A stretch of DNA of 64,000 nt from Novosphingobium sp. 32-60-15 (GCF_002280675.1 NZ_NCEN01000002.1:219360-283359); one strand, 5' to 3'. Positions 26,881 to 36,033 are shown, numbered from the stretch's first letter. Notes: generated by a model not told the origin, from the letters alone. Numbers and translations are program-made.

Positions 26881-27321
26881 ATGTCGAACAGCAAGGAAAC
26901 TGCGGTAAGGAAATTCCTGGCGCTTTTTCATTCCCCCAAGCCGGACATCGGCCTGATGCGGGAGGCTCTGGCACCGGATGCACGCTGGCAGGCGGTCGTG
27001 CCGTTGGCAGACGTTGTCTACGGGGCCGATGCAATTTGTCGCGAGGTTGAACGCCAGTACCAGATTTACAAGGATTGCGAATGCGAGCTGCTGAATATCG
27101 CAAGCTCCGGCGACACCGTTTTTACCGAGCGCGTTGATCGCGTTCGCTTGCTCGATGGCGGCAAAGAAGTGATCACGAATGTTGCGGGCATTTTTACCGT
27201 GAACGAAGACGACAAGATCGTATTCTGGCGGGAATATTGGGACATGCTCGATATTGCTGACCAGATCGGCATTTCCGGAGAAGAAATGCGCAAACTGATG
27301 GACACGCAAGTCGCGGCCTGA
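26881..27321 (+). CDS. Limonene-epoxide hydrolase-like NTF2-fold protein
   Basis: A 146-residue NTF2-fold protein resembling limonene-1,2-epoxide hydrolase (LEH). It has TERVDRVRLLDG (Arg-x-Asp pair) and FWREYWDM near the end, in the positions of LEH active-site residues. An upstream ATG at 26869 is too close to its GAGAGG; the ATG at 26881 has GGAG at 6 bp and is preferred. It probably starts a unit with the CMD-like and AraC genes downstream. It could open an epoxide or act as a SnoaL-type isomerase. Confidence 0.8.
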   Translation: MSNSKETAVRKFLALFHSPKPDIGLMREALAPDARWQAVVPLADVVYGADAICREVERQYQIYKDCECELLNIASSGDTVFTERVDRVRLLDGGKEVITNVAGIFTVNEDDKIVFWREYWDMLDIADQIGISGEEMRKLMDTQVAA

Positions 27322-27352
27322 TCGTCCGGCCCTTGCTGCAGGAGAACCAATT

Positions 27353-27745
27353 GTGAGCACCAACGAAGAAGCCTGGACGCAGGGGTGTGAAACAGTCGAT
27401 GCCGTTTATGGCGACGGCTATTCCGACATGATGCAACCTTACAAGGGGCACCGCTTCAATCAGGAAATCGTGAACAACCAGTTCGGCAACTTGTGGGCCG
27501 ATCCCGCGATGACCATTCGTGAAAAGCGATTGATGGTTCTGGGCCTGACGACCATGCTTGGGCGGCCCGACCTGATCGAGACGCAGGTAACCGGTGCCCT
27601 GCTGAACGGCGAGTTCACGGAAGAACAACTGGAATTCATTCCGCATTTCCTGCTGTTCTATGCAGGCGCGGGCAATGCCTCTGCCTTGTTCCGCGGCATT
27701 GAGGCTGCGAAGGCCAAAGTGCAGGCGGGCAAGGTAAGCGGCTGA
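27353..27745 (+). CDS. Carboxymuconolactone decarboxylase-like protein
   Basis: A 130-residue CMD-family protein (PF02627) resembling gamma-carboxymuconolactone decarboxylase, with REKRLMVLGLTTMLGRPDLIETQVTGALLNGEFTEEQL as the recognisable core. It lacks the CxxC of the AhpD-type peroxidase branch, so decarboxylase or hydrolase-like chemistry is more likely. The start is GTG with GCAGGAGAA upstream. The stop overlaps the AraC start (TGATG), so the two are coupled. Confidence 0.85.
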   Translation: MSTNEEAWTQGCETVDAVYGDGYSDMMQPYKGHRFNQEIVNNQFGNLWADPAMTIREKRLMVLGLTTMLGRPDLIETQVTGALLNGEFTEEQLEFIPHFLLFYAGAGNASALFRGIEAAKAKVQAGKVSG

Positions 27746-28662
27746 TGATGCAGCATTTGGCATTGGCTGAATCCAGCGCCGTCCTGATCCGGCCGGAAAG
27801 CGATTGGTCAATACAGAACCGGGAATTCGTTGACGATTTCGAGATCGTCGCGCGCTTTGCTTCGCATGACCTGACCATGGACATCAGGCAATACGAATGG
27901 GTGCGTCCATCGTCCGGACATTTGCTGCCCCAAAAACACTACCTAGATATTTCGCTTGATGGCAGCTTGCGGCGCAGCGTGTTGCAATCCGAATGCTGGA
28001 CCGAACCGCAATATTCCGGCGGCGTTCTATATCTGCCGCCAAATGTCCGATATTGGGGCCAGCCCGCGCTGGAAAAGCGCAATCTTCTATGCCTGTCATT
28101 TGGCGACGCCTTTCTTGAGGACGTGTTCGACGGAGAGAACCCGCTGCGCTCCTCTACGCCCCATGCCGATATCCAGAACATCGCGTTAAGGCGCGATCTC
28201 CTTGCTATTGCCAGCGAGCTTTCCTCACCGGGTTTTGCCGCAAGTACATTGCTGGGATCTTTGGCCGTAGGTGCGACCGTGGAACTGGCCCGCTGGTCGC
28301 AACTGGTTTCCGATCTGGGCAATGGTATCGTTCTGCCATTGCAGGCAAAGCGGATCGAGGAATACATCAGAAGCAATCTTTCCAGCACCCTGAGCATTTC
28401 CGATATCGGTCGTGCCTGCGGCATGAGCACGCGCAATGTCGCCCGGGTGTTCAAGCAAGCCACCGGCGGGAGCATCGGCGATTTCATCGCGCGATGCCGC
28501 ATCGGGTTGGCCAAGGAATTGCTGGAATCCGACAATTACCGCATCAAGGAAATCAGCTGGAGATGCGGGTTCCGCAGTTCATCGGCCTTCTCGGCCGCGT
28601 TCCGCGCTGCAACCGGCATGACCCCGCGCGATTACAGATTGAGACCGGGAATGCTGCAGTAA
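27745..28662 (+). CDS. AraC-family transcriptional regulator
   Basis: A 305-residue regulator. The C-terminal AraC double helix-turn-helix spans about residues 205-300 (SISDIGRACGMSTRNVARVFKQATG, then IKEISWRCGFRSSSAFSAAFRAATGMTPRDYR). The N-terminal 190 residues form the ligand-sensing part and have no specific signature. It is coupled to the CMD-like gene and lies 44 bp upstream of the SDR at 28707, which it may activate. It is the third regulator in Part 1, pointing to layered control. Confidence 0.9.
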   Translation: MMQHLALAESSAVLIRPESDWSIQNREFVDDFEIVARFASHDLTMDIRQYEWVRPSSGHLLPQKHYLDISLDGSLRRSVLQSECWTEPQYSGGVLYLPPNVRYWGQPALEKRNLLCLSFGDAFLEDVFDGENPLRSSTPHADIQNIALRRDLLAIASELSSPGFAASTLLGSLAVGATVELARWSQLVSDLGNGIVLPLQAKRIEEYIRSNLSSTLSISDIGRACGMSTRNVARVFKQATGGSIGDFIARCRIGLAKELLESDNYRIKEISWRCGFRSSSAFSAAFRAATGMTPRDYRLRPGMLQ

Positions 28663-28706
28663 CGCATTGTTTTCGCGACGAAGAATAAACAACAGGAATA
28701 GATATA

Positions 28707-29507
28707 ATGAGCAGATTGGCAGGCAAAGTGGCAATCGTCACTGGCGGCGGCGGTGGCATCGGATCGGCAGTCGCGCGGCGGCTGGTGGCCGAAGGCGCGC
28801 GGGTTGCCGTTGCGGATATCTTCGAGGAATCGGCGCAACGGGCCGCCCAGCCACTGGGGGATGCCGCAATTGCGGTGCAGTTCGACGCTGCCAGTGCCGA
28901 ATCGGTGAAGGCGCTGGTCGAAAAGACCGTCAGCCATTTCGGCAAGTTGGATATCCTGCACAACAATGCCGCAATGACCGATCCGGTCAAATCGGCGCAA
29001 GACACCACTGCCATCGATATCCCGATGGAAATCTGGCAGGAAATCCTTGACGTTAACCTGACCGGGTATCTGCTGGGGTGCCGCTATGCCATTCCGCATA
29101 TGATCGCCAACGGTGGCGGGTCAATCGTTAACACCGCGTCCAATTCAGGCACAGCGGGCGATTTGGCGCGCATCGCATACGGGTCCACCAAAGGCGCGAT
29201 CATCACACTGACGCGCTATGTCGCGACGCAGCATGGCACCCAGAATATCCGCTGCAACAGCATTGCGCCGGGCGTTGTGCTGACCGAAGCGCTCGACAAG
29301 ACGGTGCCCGGCCTGAAAGACATCATCAAGCGCCACATCCTGACGCCCGAATTTGGCACGCCTGACGATATTGCCGCGCTGGTTGCGTTCCTCGCGTCGG
29401 ATGAATCACGCTATATCACGGGTGAAAACATCTCGATCTCGGGTGGCGGGTTGATCCATCAACCACATTACGCCGATCTCAAGGCATTCATGGAAGCAGC
29501 GGGCTAG
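28707..29507 (+). CDS. SDR-family oxidoreductase
   Basis: A 266-residue classical SDR with a canonical TGGGGGIG cofactor motif near residue 12, HNNAA near residue 91, a catalytic Ser in VNTASNSG and the YGSTK motif. It resembles the SDR at 1919 in its core segments and insertion (SAQDTTAIDIPMEIW), so the two may act on related substrates. It is preceded by AGGA at 9 bp and convergent with the MDR gene. NAD is the likely cofactor, judging by the acidic Asp after the second strand (VADI). Confidence 0.9.
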   Translation: MSRLAGKVAIVTGGGGGIGSAVARRLVAEGARVAVADIFEESAQRAAQPLGDAAIAVQFDAASAESVKALVEKTVSHFGKLDILHNNAAMTDPVKSAQDTTAIDIPMEIWQEILDVNLTGYLLGCRYAIPHMIANGGGSIVNTASNSGTAGDLARIAYGSTKGAIITLTRYVATQHGTQNIRCNSIAPGVVLTEALDKTVPGLKDIIKRHILTPEFGTPDDIAALVAFLASDESRYITGENISISGGGLIHQPHYADLKAFMEAAG

Positions 29508-29533
29508 ATCCTGCCTCCTAAAACCAGATGACG

Positions 29534-30541
29534 TTAGATCAACTGGACGATACGCTTGCCCCGGTTCTCTCCCCGGTACAAACCGGCCAGAGCATCGGGG
29601 CAGGCCTCGATCCCTGACAGCAGGTCTTCCTGAAATGTCAGGCGACCTTCGGCGATCCAGCCGCGCAACGCCCCGACGGCCTCTTCCAGCCTGTCCATGT
29701 GATCGAACAGAACGAAGCCTTCCATCCGCGCACGCTTGACCAGCAAGTGCCGTTCCACGCGCGGACCTTCCGGCCATGGCTCCCACCGATCATAGGACGC
29801 CGTTCCGCAAACGACGACGCGCGCCTTTTGCGCCAGATGTGGCATCACTGCGTCCGATATGGCGCCAGCGGTATTATCGAAATAGATATCGATGCCGTCC
29901 GGACACAGTTCGGCCGCCCGCGCGCCGACGTCTTCCGCGCGGTAATCAATAGCAGCGTCGTAGCCGAACAGTTCCACGCAATCGCGCACTTTGGCAGGGC
30001 CGCCGGTGATGCCGATGGTGCGGCAACCGTGAATACGTGCGATCTGTCCCACAGCCGAGCCGACTGCACCGGCGGCGGTTGAGACAACCACAGTCTGGCC
30101 GGGTTTGGGCTCTGCAATCGTGGTCAGGGCGAGCAGCGCCGTCGTACCGTTAAGGCCCAAAATGCCTAGCGCCATCTTTGCTTCTGCAGCCGACGTGCGC
30201 TGCACGATGCGGTCTATGCTGACAGTGGCATAGTCCTGCCACCCGAACCAACCCGTCACATATTCGCCAACTGCATAAGCGGGATTGCAGGAGGCAACGA
30301 TCTGGCCCGAACACAAGCTGCGCATGACTTCGCCAATGGCAACCGGTGCAGAATAATTGCCAGTATCGGCAATCCAGCCACGCATGGCAGGATCAACCGA
30401 CAAGTAATGGTTGCGCACCACAATTTCGCCCGGCGCAGGTTCAAGGACCGTACTATGATCAATGGCGAAATCGTGTGCTTGCGCAACGCCTGCTGGCCGA
30501 TTGACCAGCAGGACACGGCGATTGATTGCGTCGGGCTTCAT
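29534..30541 (-). CDS. MDR-family NADP-dependent oxidoreductase (CurA-like)
   Basis: A 335-residue zinc-independent medium-chain reductase of the CurA/leukotriene B4 dehydrogenase group. The cofactor motif VVVSTAAGAVGSAVGQIA near residue 152 and YFDNTAGAISDAVMPHL are typical. It reduces the C=C bond of enones or 2-alkenals with NADPH. It starts 6 bp after the stop of the KstD-like gene, so these two form a minus-strand operon. The pair would introduce and remove ring or enone double bonds. Confidence 0.88.
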   Translation of the reverse strand: MKPDAINRRVLLVNRPAGVAQAHDFAIDHSTVLEPAPGEIVVRNHYLSVDPAMRGWIADTGNYSAPVAIGEVMRSLCSGQIVASCNPAYAVGEYVTGWFGWQDYATVSIDRIVQRTSAAEAKMALGILGLNGTTALLALTTIAEPKPGQTVVVSTAAGAVGSAVGQIARIHGCRTIGITGGPAKVRDCVELFGYDAAIDYRAEDVGARAAELCPDGIDIYFDNTAGAISDAVMPHLAQKARVVVCGTASYDRWEPWPEGPRVERHLLVKRARMEGFVLFDHMDRLEEAVGALRGWIAEGRLTFQEDLLSGIEACPDALAGLYRGENRGKRIVQLI

Positions 30542-30547
30542 CAGACT

Positions 30548-32206
30548 TTAGCTGGCAAGGCTGCGCGCCGCGATATAGCCCAACGTCATGGCCGGACCGA
30601 CATTGCAGCCATGCGCCGGGGCGTGGCCGCGCCACAGGGAGTTTGCATCAAGCCCTGCTGCGTGAAGGCCGGGAATGACTTTGCCCGAAGCATCCAGCAC
30701 ACGCGCCTCGCCATCGATGCGCAAACCCACCGTGGTCGATCCATCACCCGGAAAGATCTTGACGGCATAGAACGGTGCGGTCTCGATCGGGCCGAGGCAG
30801 GCATTAGGGACGTGGCGCGGATCGCCAAGATCGCGGTCAAGCGCCGAGGCACCCTTCTGGAATTCAGGGTCCACGCCGGTTTTGGCGTAAGTGTTCATGG
30901 CTGATGCTGTTTTAACCAGCGCTGCGGCATCGACACCGATCTTGCCGGCCAGGTCCGCCAGCGTTGTGCCTTCGACCAGATAGCCTGCATCCACCAGTTT
31001 CTTGATCCCGCCACCCCCGGGCAGCGAAAGGCCAAGGCCATATTTCTTGACGAAGGGGGCATCGGCGACGAGCCAAGCCGGTACAGCGCCGGCTTTGTGC
31101 ATATATTCGACAAATGTGTTCGACGCTTCATTGCCAAACCGCTTGCCCGATTTGTCGACTGCGATGCAGCCCGGCTTGGCCATGTCGATCAGATGCGCGT
31201 AGATCGCCTTGGTGCCATCGGGCTTTACCATGGTGGAGACGACCGACCACACCCCGTTCGCGACATTCTCGCCATCAATGGTGCCGCCCACTTCGAGGCC
31301 CATATTCATGCCATCACCAGTGTTGCATCCGGCCATGATGGATATGTGCTGATCGGGGTAGGGCATATAGGCGCGCCGCAGTTGTTCATTGGCCGAAAAG
31401 CCGCCTGTGGCAAGGACGACGCCTTTTTTCGCGTTAAGGTTCAGTGCCTTGCCATCGCGTTCCACACGAATGCCGGTGATCCCGTCCGGTCCGCCGATCA
31501 AGCCGGTAACGCCGGTGTTGCGCCACAAAGTGACGCCTGCATCATGCGCCGAACGCAACAGGCGGGCGGCCAGCGCATTGCCCATGGTGATACGCGATCC
31601 GCGCTTGCGGCCCATCATCTTGTCCAGCACGTACTGGCCGACGATCTTCATCATGTAGAACATCGATTTGGGCGATGATTTCATGGCATCAAGGTGGGGC
31701 AAGTCGGGCAGATCGACCATGAACCCGACCGGCGCGTTGAATTCGCTGCGCGGCAGACGCAACTGGTCTGCATAGCCGTTCAGCTTCTGCGTGCGGTATT
31801 CAAGCGGGCGCAGCAGACGCCCATCCTTGCTGGCCCCTTCAAGTTCGGGGTGCCAGTCGGGCGAATGATCCGCGAGCGCAAAGACGACTTCGGTCTGGTC
31901 TTCAAGAAACCGCACCATTTCAGGGCCAGCCTGCAGATAAGCATCAAGCGCCGGGGCGTTCAGTTCTTCGCCGACCAGTGCGCCAATGTATTTCCGCGCT
32001 GCGCCAGCAGGCTCAGGGATACCCGCCGCAAGCTGGTGGTGGTTGCCCGGAATCCAGATGCCGCCACCAGAAATTGCGGTGGTCCCGCCGAATACGTCGG
32101 TCTTTTCCACGACGAGAACCTTAAGGCCCTTGCGCGCGGCGGTGACGGCCGCGGTAAGGCCCGCTGCGCCCGATCCGATGACAATGGCATCCCACTCGTT
32201 GCTCAT
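30548..32206 (-). CDS. KstD/fumarate reductase-like FAD flavoprotein
   Basis: A 552-residue FAD_binding_2 flavoprotein similar to 3-ketosteroid-delta1-dehydrogenase and related FAD enzymes. The N-terminal dinucleotide motif is VIGSGAAGLTAAVTAA, with EKTDVFGGTTAISGGGIWIPGN following. The C-terminal FAD segment is VGPAMTLGYIAARSL. Where KstD enzymes carry a Tyr-Pro-Gly-x-Gly segment before this, the protein has WRGHAPAHGCN, so one catalytic Tyr of true KstD appears replaced. The ATG at 32206 has GGAGG at 6 bp. The substrate may be a cyclic ketone or steroid-like enone; certainty is limited. Confidence 0.85.
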   Translation of the reverse strand: MSNEWDAIVIGSGAAGLTAAVTAARKGLKVLVVEKTDVFGGTTAISGGGIWIPGNHHQLAAGIPEPAGAARKYIGALVGEELNAPALDAYLQAGPEMVRFLEDQTEVVFALADHSPDWHPELEGASKDGRLLRPLEYRTQKLNGYADQLRLPRSEFNAPVGFMVDLPDLPHLDAMKSSPKSMFYMMKIVGQYVLDKMMGRKRGSRITMGNALAARLLRSAHDAGVTLWRNTGVTGLIGGPDGITGIRVERDGKALNLNAKKGVVLATGGFSANEQLRRAYMPYPDQHISIMAGCNTGDGMNMGLEVGGTIDGENVANGVWSVVSTMVKPDGTKAIYAHLIDMAKPGCIAVDKSGKRFGNEASNTFVEYMHKAGAVPAWLVADAPFVKKYGLGLSLPGGGGIKKLVDAGYLVEGTTLADLAGKIGVDAAALVKTASAMNTYAKTGVDPEFQKGASALDRDLGDPRHVPNACLGPIETAPFYAVKIFPGDGSTTVGLRIDGEARVLDASGKVIPGLHAAGLDANSLWRGHAPAHGCNVGPAMTLGYIAARSLAS

Positions 32207-32280
32207 ACATTCCCTCCAGCCAGGCCATTGGCAGGCCTGCTTCATGATCGCGCACGCTATCGGCGGTTTATCGGCAATGA

Positions 32281-32296
32281 CCTACCGCATGGAAGG
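32281..32296 (+). promoter_or_regulatory. Weaker CCTnnC-N4-GGAAGG dyad
   Basis: CCTACC-GCAT-GGAAGG ends 57 bp before the plus-strand SnoaL gene, in the gap divergent from the KstD-like gene. The right half is GGAAGG, as at 26795. Tentative. Confidence 0.35.
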
Positions 32297-32353
32297 GGGC
32301 GGACGCTGAAGGGGCGTGATGATCGCATTTGAAATGCACAAAGTTGGAGAGCG

Positions 32354-32755
32354 ATGATGCACACAATCACCAGCGATGACCGGATCGCCATAGCCGAACT
32401 GTTTGCGCGCTACTGCCACCGGGTCGACCATGGAGATACCGCAGGCTGGTTAGAACTGTTCACGCCCGATGGCACGTTCGAGGTGGCAGGAGTGATGCGT
32501 CTGGAAGGGCATGAACAAGTGGCTGCAATGCCAAGTGTCGTGGCAGAGCAAGGCGGGGGCAAGTGGCGGCACCAGATTACCAATATCGCCGTTGATGCAG
32601 GGGAAGATGCAGATACCGCGCGGGTAACCGCTTACGGCTTGGTGACGGACTGGGGCAATGATGGCAAACCGATGACGTTTTCCGACTATGCCATCACGCT
32701 GGTAAGGGCCATTGGCGGCTGGCGCATCCGCACGCTGGTGGCCACTGCGCCATGA
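32354..32755 (+). CDS. NTF2-like SnoaL_4 protein
   Basis: A 133-residue NTF2-fold protein with the SnoaL_4-type N-terminal helix (IAIAELFARYCHRVDHGDTAGWLELFTPDGTFEV) and a GGWRIRTLVATAP strand at the end. Start 32354 or 32357; GGAGAG precedes. It is transcribed away from the KstD-like gene, and the next gene has its own strong box, so it may be a monocistronic unit. The function is unknown; the family includes small isomerases and cyclases. Confidence 0.83.
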   Translation: MMHTITSDDRIAIAELFARYCHRVDHGDTAGWLELFTPDGTFEVAGVMRLEGHEQVAAMPSVVAEQGGGKWRHQITNIAVDAGEDADTARVTAYGLVTDWGNDGKPMTFSDYAITLVRAIGGWRIRTLVATAP

Positions 32756-32787
32756 TAACCTGCCTTGAAGGGCAGGCCCCGGCAAAC

Positions 32788-32803
32788 CCTGTCAGGCGAT
32801 AGG
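32788..32803 (+). promoter_or_regulatory. CCTnnC-N4-GATAGG box before the LLM/sulfotransferase operon
   Basis: CCTGTC-AGGC-GATAGG ends 54 bp before the LLM ATG. Its extension GATAGGGGTC is shared exactly with the copy at 37884, suggesting the recognised element runs a few bases further on the right. Confidence 0.68.
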
Positions 32804-32857
32804 GGTCTTGCCAGAGGCCATCCGGCACGGCGGAACGGTTTTAAAAAGGTAGAGACA

Positions 32858-33937
32858 ATGACGCAAATCGAACCCGGCGCGCAGGCACTTTTCGATAAAT
32901 TCGGAACTTATATTCTTCCCGGTCGGGTCAGCGATCCGCGTCGCGGAATCGAAGAAGCGATCGAGGCTGAACGCATCGGCCTTGGGTGTGTGTGGATTTC
33001 CGAACGCTTTGCATTGAAGGAACCGGCCGTGTTGGCCGGTGCTGTGTCGCAGGCCACATCAAAAATCCGGATCACCGGCACATTCTATGCCACGATGCGC
33101 CATCCAATCGTGACGGCAAGTGTCGCCAACCTGATGCAGGCGATGTCGGGCGACCGTTTCCGGATGATGTTTGCCCGCGCGGTCCCTGCTTACATGAAGA
33201 TGATGGGCGCAGCGCCGATCACCATGGACCGGCTGGCCGATACCATTTCGATCATGAAAAGCCTGTGGGCCGGCGAAACGGTCAAATATGACGGCATCAT
33301 GGGCAATTTCCCCAACCTGAAGATGACCGACAAGTACGACGGACCGCAGCCACCGATCATTTTTACCGCTATCGGGCCAAAGTCGCTCGAATTTGCAGGT
33401 TCACATTGCGACGGCGTGCTGCTGCACCCGTTCGTATCGCCACAGGGCGTACGCAACAGCGTCAAGATCGTGCGCGATGCTGCCGAAAAGGCCGGGCGCG
33501 ATCCGATGTCTGTGCGCATCTATCACAACATCATCGTCGCACCCGATCTGCCCAAGGATGAGGAAGATGCCGTCGTGCGTGGCCGCGCGATCACATATTT
33601 CGAACTGCCCGGCTTTGGCGACCTGATCGTCGAGATCAATGAATGGGACAAGTCGGTGCTCGACCAGATCCGTGCCCATCCTAAAATCGCCTGCCTGAAC
33701 GGCAAACCGGCCGATCAGGCCTATACACGGCAGGAACTGGTCGATGTGGGCGAACTTCTTCCGCAAATGTGGATCGACGAAGGCGCGGCTGTCGGCACGG
33801 CAGCGCAATGTGCCGACCAGCTTATGGCCTACCTTGATGCAGGCGCCGACGAAATCCTGCTCCACGGCGCAGGGCCAAAGGACATGGGGCCGCTGACCAC
33901 CGAACTGAAGCGCGCGTTGGCCGCCAAGGGCTTCTGA
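32858..33937 (+). CDS. LLM-class flavin-dependent oxidoreductase
   Basis: A 359-residue luciferase-like monooxygenase/reductase-fold enzyme (Bac_luciferase). LPGRVSDPRRGIEEAIEAERIGLGCVWISERF at the start is typical of an LLM branch usually annotated F420-dependent in actinobacteria. The preferred ATG at 32858 has AGGTAGAG upstream; the frame extends to 32765. In a sphingomonad FMN is a more likely cofactor than F420, but this is inference. It is the first gene of the boxed unit that continues with a sulfotransferase, SDR, DUF protein and VOC protein. Confidence 0.87.
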   Translation: MTQIEPGAQALFDKFGTYILPGRVSDPRRGIEEAIEAERIGLGCVWISERFALKEPAVLAGAVSQATSKIRITGTFYATMRHPIVTASVANLMQAMSGDRFRMMFARAVPAYMKMMGAAPITMDRLADTISIMKSLWAGETVKYDGIMGNFPNLKMTDKYDGPQPPIIFTAIGPKSLEFAGSHCDGVLLHPFVSPQGVRNSVKIVRDAAEKAGRDPMSVRIYHNIIVAPDLPKDEEDAVVRGRAITYFELPGFGDLIVEINEWDKSVLDQIRAHPKIACLNGKPADQAYTRQELVDVGELLPQMWIDEGAAVGTAAQCADQLMAYLDAGADEILLHGAGPKDMGPLTTELKRALAAKGF

Positions 33938-33949
33938 GCGGGCCCTTTC

Positions 33950-33980
33950 CCCCGGCAGGTTGCGGTGCGGCCTGCCGGGG
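33950..33980 (+). terminator. 10-bp hairpin after the LLM gene
   Basis: CCCCGGCAGG (33950-33959) pairs perfectly with CCTGCCGGGG (33971-33980) around an 11-nt loop. It lies 13 bp after the LLM stop and about 60 bp before the sulfotransferase start. There is no U-tract. It may reduce read-through or stabilise the LLM transcript. Confidence 0.5.
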
Positions 33981-34041
33981 CCAGCTTTGATTGGCACACG
34001 GTCCCGGTAGCGGACCGGTGCCCGGGATAGGGAATGACGCA

Positions 34042-35250
34042 ATGGCGCTGGCGCAAGCATCCGAAGCAATCGCCCCGTTGGAAGCAGACGCGCTGATTGC
34101 CGATGCGCAGGCACAAACGGGCTTTACCGATTTCGGACCCGACCTCAGCTTTATGACCGGCTTTCGCGAATTGGTGAAAGCGGTCGAGGCAATGGACCCA
34201 CCAGCGCAGTTGCGCGCTACGGCCAAAGCCAATATCACCAAGATCCTGTCGATGCGCCTGCGCATGGCAGAAGATGACCGCAACCACCCCGAAATTGCCA
34301 TGCAGGACGTGGGATCGCCGTTGATTGTGTGTGGTCTGCCGCGCACCGGCACAACCATCACGTATGACCTGCTGTGCCTCGATCCGGCAGCCCGCGCACC
34401 AACCGAATGGGAATGGTACATCCCCTGGCCCGCCCCGGAAAAGGCAACCTTCGCTACCGACCTGCGCATCGGGCAAGTGCAGGCGATCTATGAAAACTGG
34501 CTGGCGCACGCCCCGCAGCTTGCCGATATCCAGCGCATGGATTGCACGCAGCCGGGCGAATGCAATCACGGCATGATGATGCATTTTGCCAGCACCAACT
34601 TTCCAGCAGAACTGGGCGTCCCCGATTTTGCCAAGTGGTTATTGAGCACAGTGGCCGAAGGGCAATACCGGACACACAAGCGCCTGCTTCAGCAGTTCCA
34701 GTGGAAGGGACCGCAAGGGCGCTGGACGTTGAAATCGCCGCAGCACTTGTTCGATCTGCCCGGCTTGGTCGAAGCGTATCCCGGCGCGATGCTGGTTTGG
34801 ACACACCGCGATCCTGTGCTGACGTTCTCATCACTATCCAGCATGATAGCGGCGTTTCTGGCCGCCGTGGGTGCCGACAAGGATATGAAAGCGGTGGGTC
34901 GCAGCGTGTTCGAAACGTGGAGCGAGGGGCTGGAGCGAGGCCTCAAGGCCCGCGATGCGCGACCCGATATTGCCGAACGCATCATCGATCTGGGGCACAG
35001 CGAGGTTGTTGCGGACCCTATGGGGTCGATCCGCCGCATTTATGACCGCTTCGGCTTGCCGTTCACGCCTGAACACGAGGCACGCATTACCCAGTTTCTT
35101 GCGCAGAATTCGGCGGCAAAGCGGCTGGGCCGCCACAAACACAGTGCCGAACAGTTTGGCATTGATCCGGACGAGGTGCGCGAACGACTCGCCCCGTATT
35201 ACGCGCGGTTCGGGCACCTGTTGGCACCCCTTCCCACAAACGCAGGGTAA
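34042..35250 (+). CDS. PAPS-type sulfotransferase family protein
   Basis: A 402-residue sulfotransferase-family protein (Sulfotransfer_3). The 5'-phosphosulfate loop CGLPRTGTT is near residue 97. LKSPQHLFDLPGLVEAYPGAMLVWTHRDPV supplies the 3'-phosphate-binding region with Arg and Ser. A TTG at 33991 extends the frame, but the ATG at 34042 has AGGGA at 8 bp and is preferred. The enzyme would transfer sulfate to a hydroxyl group, unusual within a degradation locus. The SDR starts 7 bp downstream. Confidence 0.85.
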   Translation: MALAQASEAIAPLEADALIADAQAQTGFTDFGPDLSFMTGFRELVKAVEAMDPPAQLRATAKANITKILSMRLRMAEDDRNHPEIAMQDVGSPLIVCGLPRTGTTITYDLLCLDPAARAPTEWEWYIPWPAPEKATFATDLRIGQVQAIYENWLAHAPQLADIQRMDCTQPGECNHGMMMHFASTNFPAELGVPDFAKWLLSTVAEGQYRTHKRLLQQFQWKGPQGRWTLKSPQHLFDLPGLVEAYPGAMLVWTHRDPVLTFSSLSSMIAAFLAAVGADKDMKAVGRSVFETWSEGLERGLKARDARPDIAERIIDLGHSEVVADPMGSIRRIYDRFGLPFTPEHEARITQFLAQNSAAKRLGRHKHSAEQFGIDPDEVRERLAPYYARFGHLLAPLPTNAG

Positions 35251-35256
35251 TTACCG

Positions 35257-36033
35257 ATGAGCGTACTCGACCGTTTCCGGCTTGATGGCCGCACCGCAAT
35301 CCTAACAGGTGTCGGCCCCGGCGTGGGCGAACATGTCGCCAAGGCCTATGCCGAACTTGGCGCAAATGTGGTGATTTCCGCGCGCAGCCAGGACCGGCTT
35401 GACCGCATTGCCGGGGAAATCAACGCACTTGGCGGCGGCCGGGCGCGGGCAGTAGCGGTGGATGTGGCGAACAAGGCCGATCTGCAAAAGCTTGTCGATA
35501 CCGCGCACGATGCATTCGGACCCATCCATATCGTGTTCAACAATGCCGCCGCTGGCGTGGTCTATGCCGCGCAAGGCGGGCTTTGGGCAAACACCGATGA
35601 GGTGTGGCAAACCGCGATGGATGTGAATGTCATGGCAACGTGGCGGCTGACCGAAATGACCGAGGCTGACATGAAAGGCCACGGCAAGGGCAGCATCATT
35701 TCGGTGCAGAGTTGCGGCGGGTTCACTCCGATCCCGCCTGCGGTCGCTTATGGCGTGAGCAAGGCAGCGCTGCTGTTTCTGGTGCGGGAACTTGCCAAGA
35801 CGCAGGCACCGCACACCCGCATCAATTGCTTGTGCGTAGGATCGATGAGTCCTGACGGGCAGGAGGCGGAGATCCATCGTGGGCTGGGCCTTGCCGAACG
35901 CAATGCAATCAAGCGCTTCGGCGCGGCAGACGAGGCGGTAGGCGCGGCGATCCTGCTGGCGAGCGATGCTTCGAGCTATACCACAGGCAGCACGATCTTT
36001 ACCGAAGGAGGCCGCGTCGGGACGATTTCATGA
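35257..36033 (+). CDS. SDR-family oxidoreductase
   Basis: A 258-residue SDR with TGVGPGVG as cofactor motif near residue 18, FNNAAAG near residue 95, a catalytic Ser in ISVQSCGG and an intact YGVSK. Arg residues after the second strand (SARSQDR) suggest a preference for NADP. The stop overlaps the next start by 4 bp (ATGA), so it is translationally coupled to the DUF protein. The substrate is unknown. Confidence 0.89.
   Translation: MSVLDRFRLDGRTAILTGVGPGVGEHVAKAYAELGANVVISARSQDRLDRIAGEINALGGGRARAVAVDVANKADLQKLVDTAHDAFGPIHIVFNNAAAGVVYAAQGGLWANTDEVWQTAMDVNVMATWRLTEMTEADMKGHGKGSIISVQSCGGFTPIPPAVAYGVSKAALLFLVRELAKTQAPHTRINCLCVGSMSPDGQEAEIHRGLGLAERNAIKRFGAADEAVGAAILLASDASSYTTGSTIFTEGGRVGTIS

Noticed and set aside
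34026..34031. GATAGG before the sulfotransferase gene
   Set aside because: The left half-site is CGGTGC, not CCTnnC, and the site is only 11 bp from the start codon, where it probably acts as part of the ribosome binding site.
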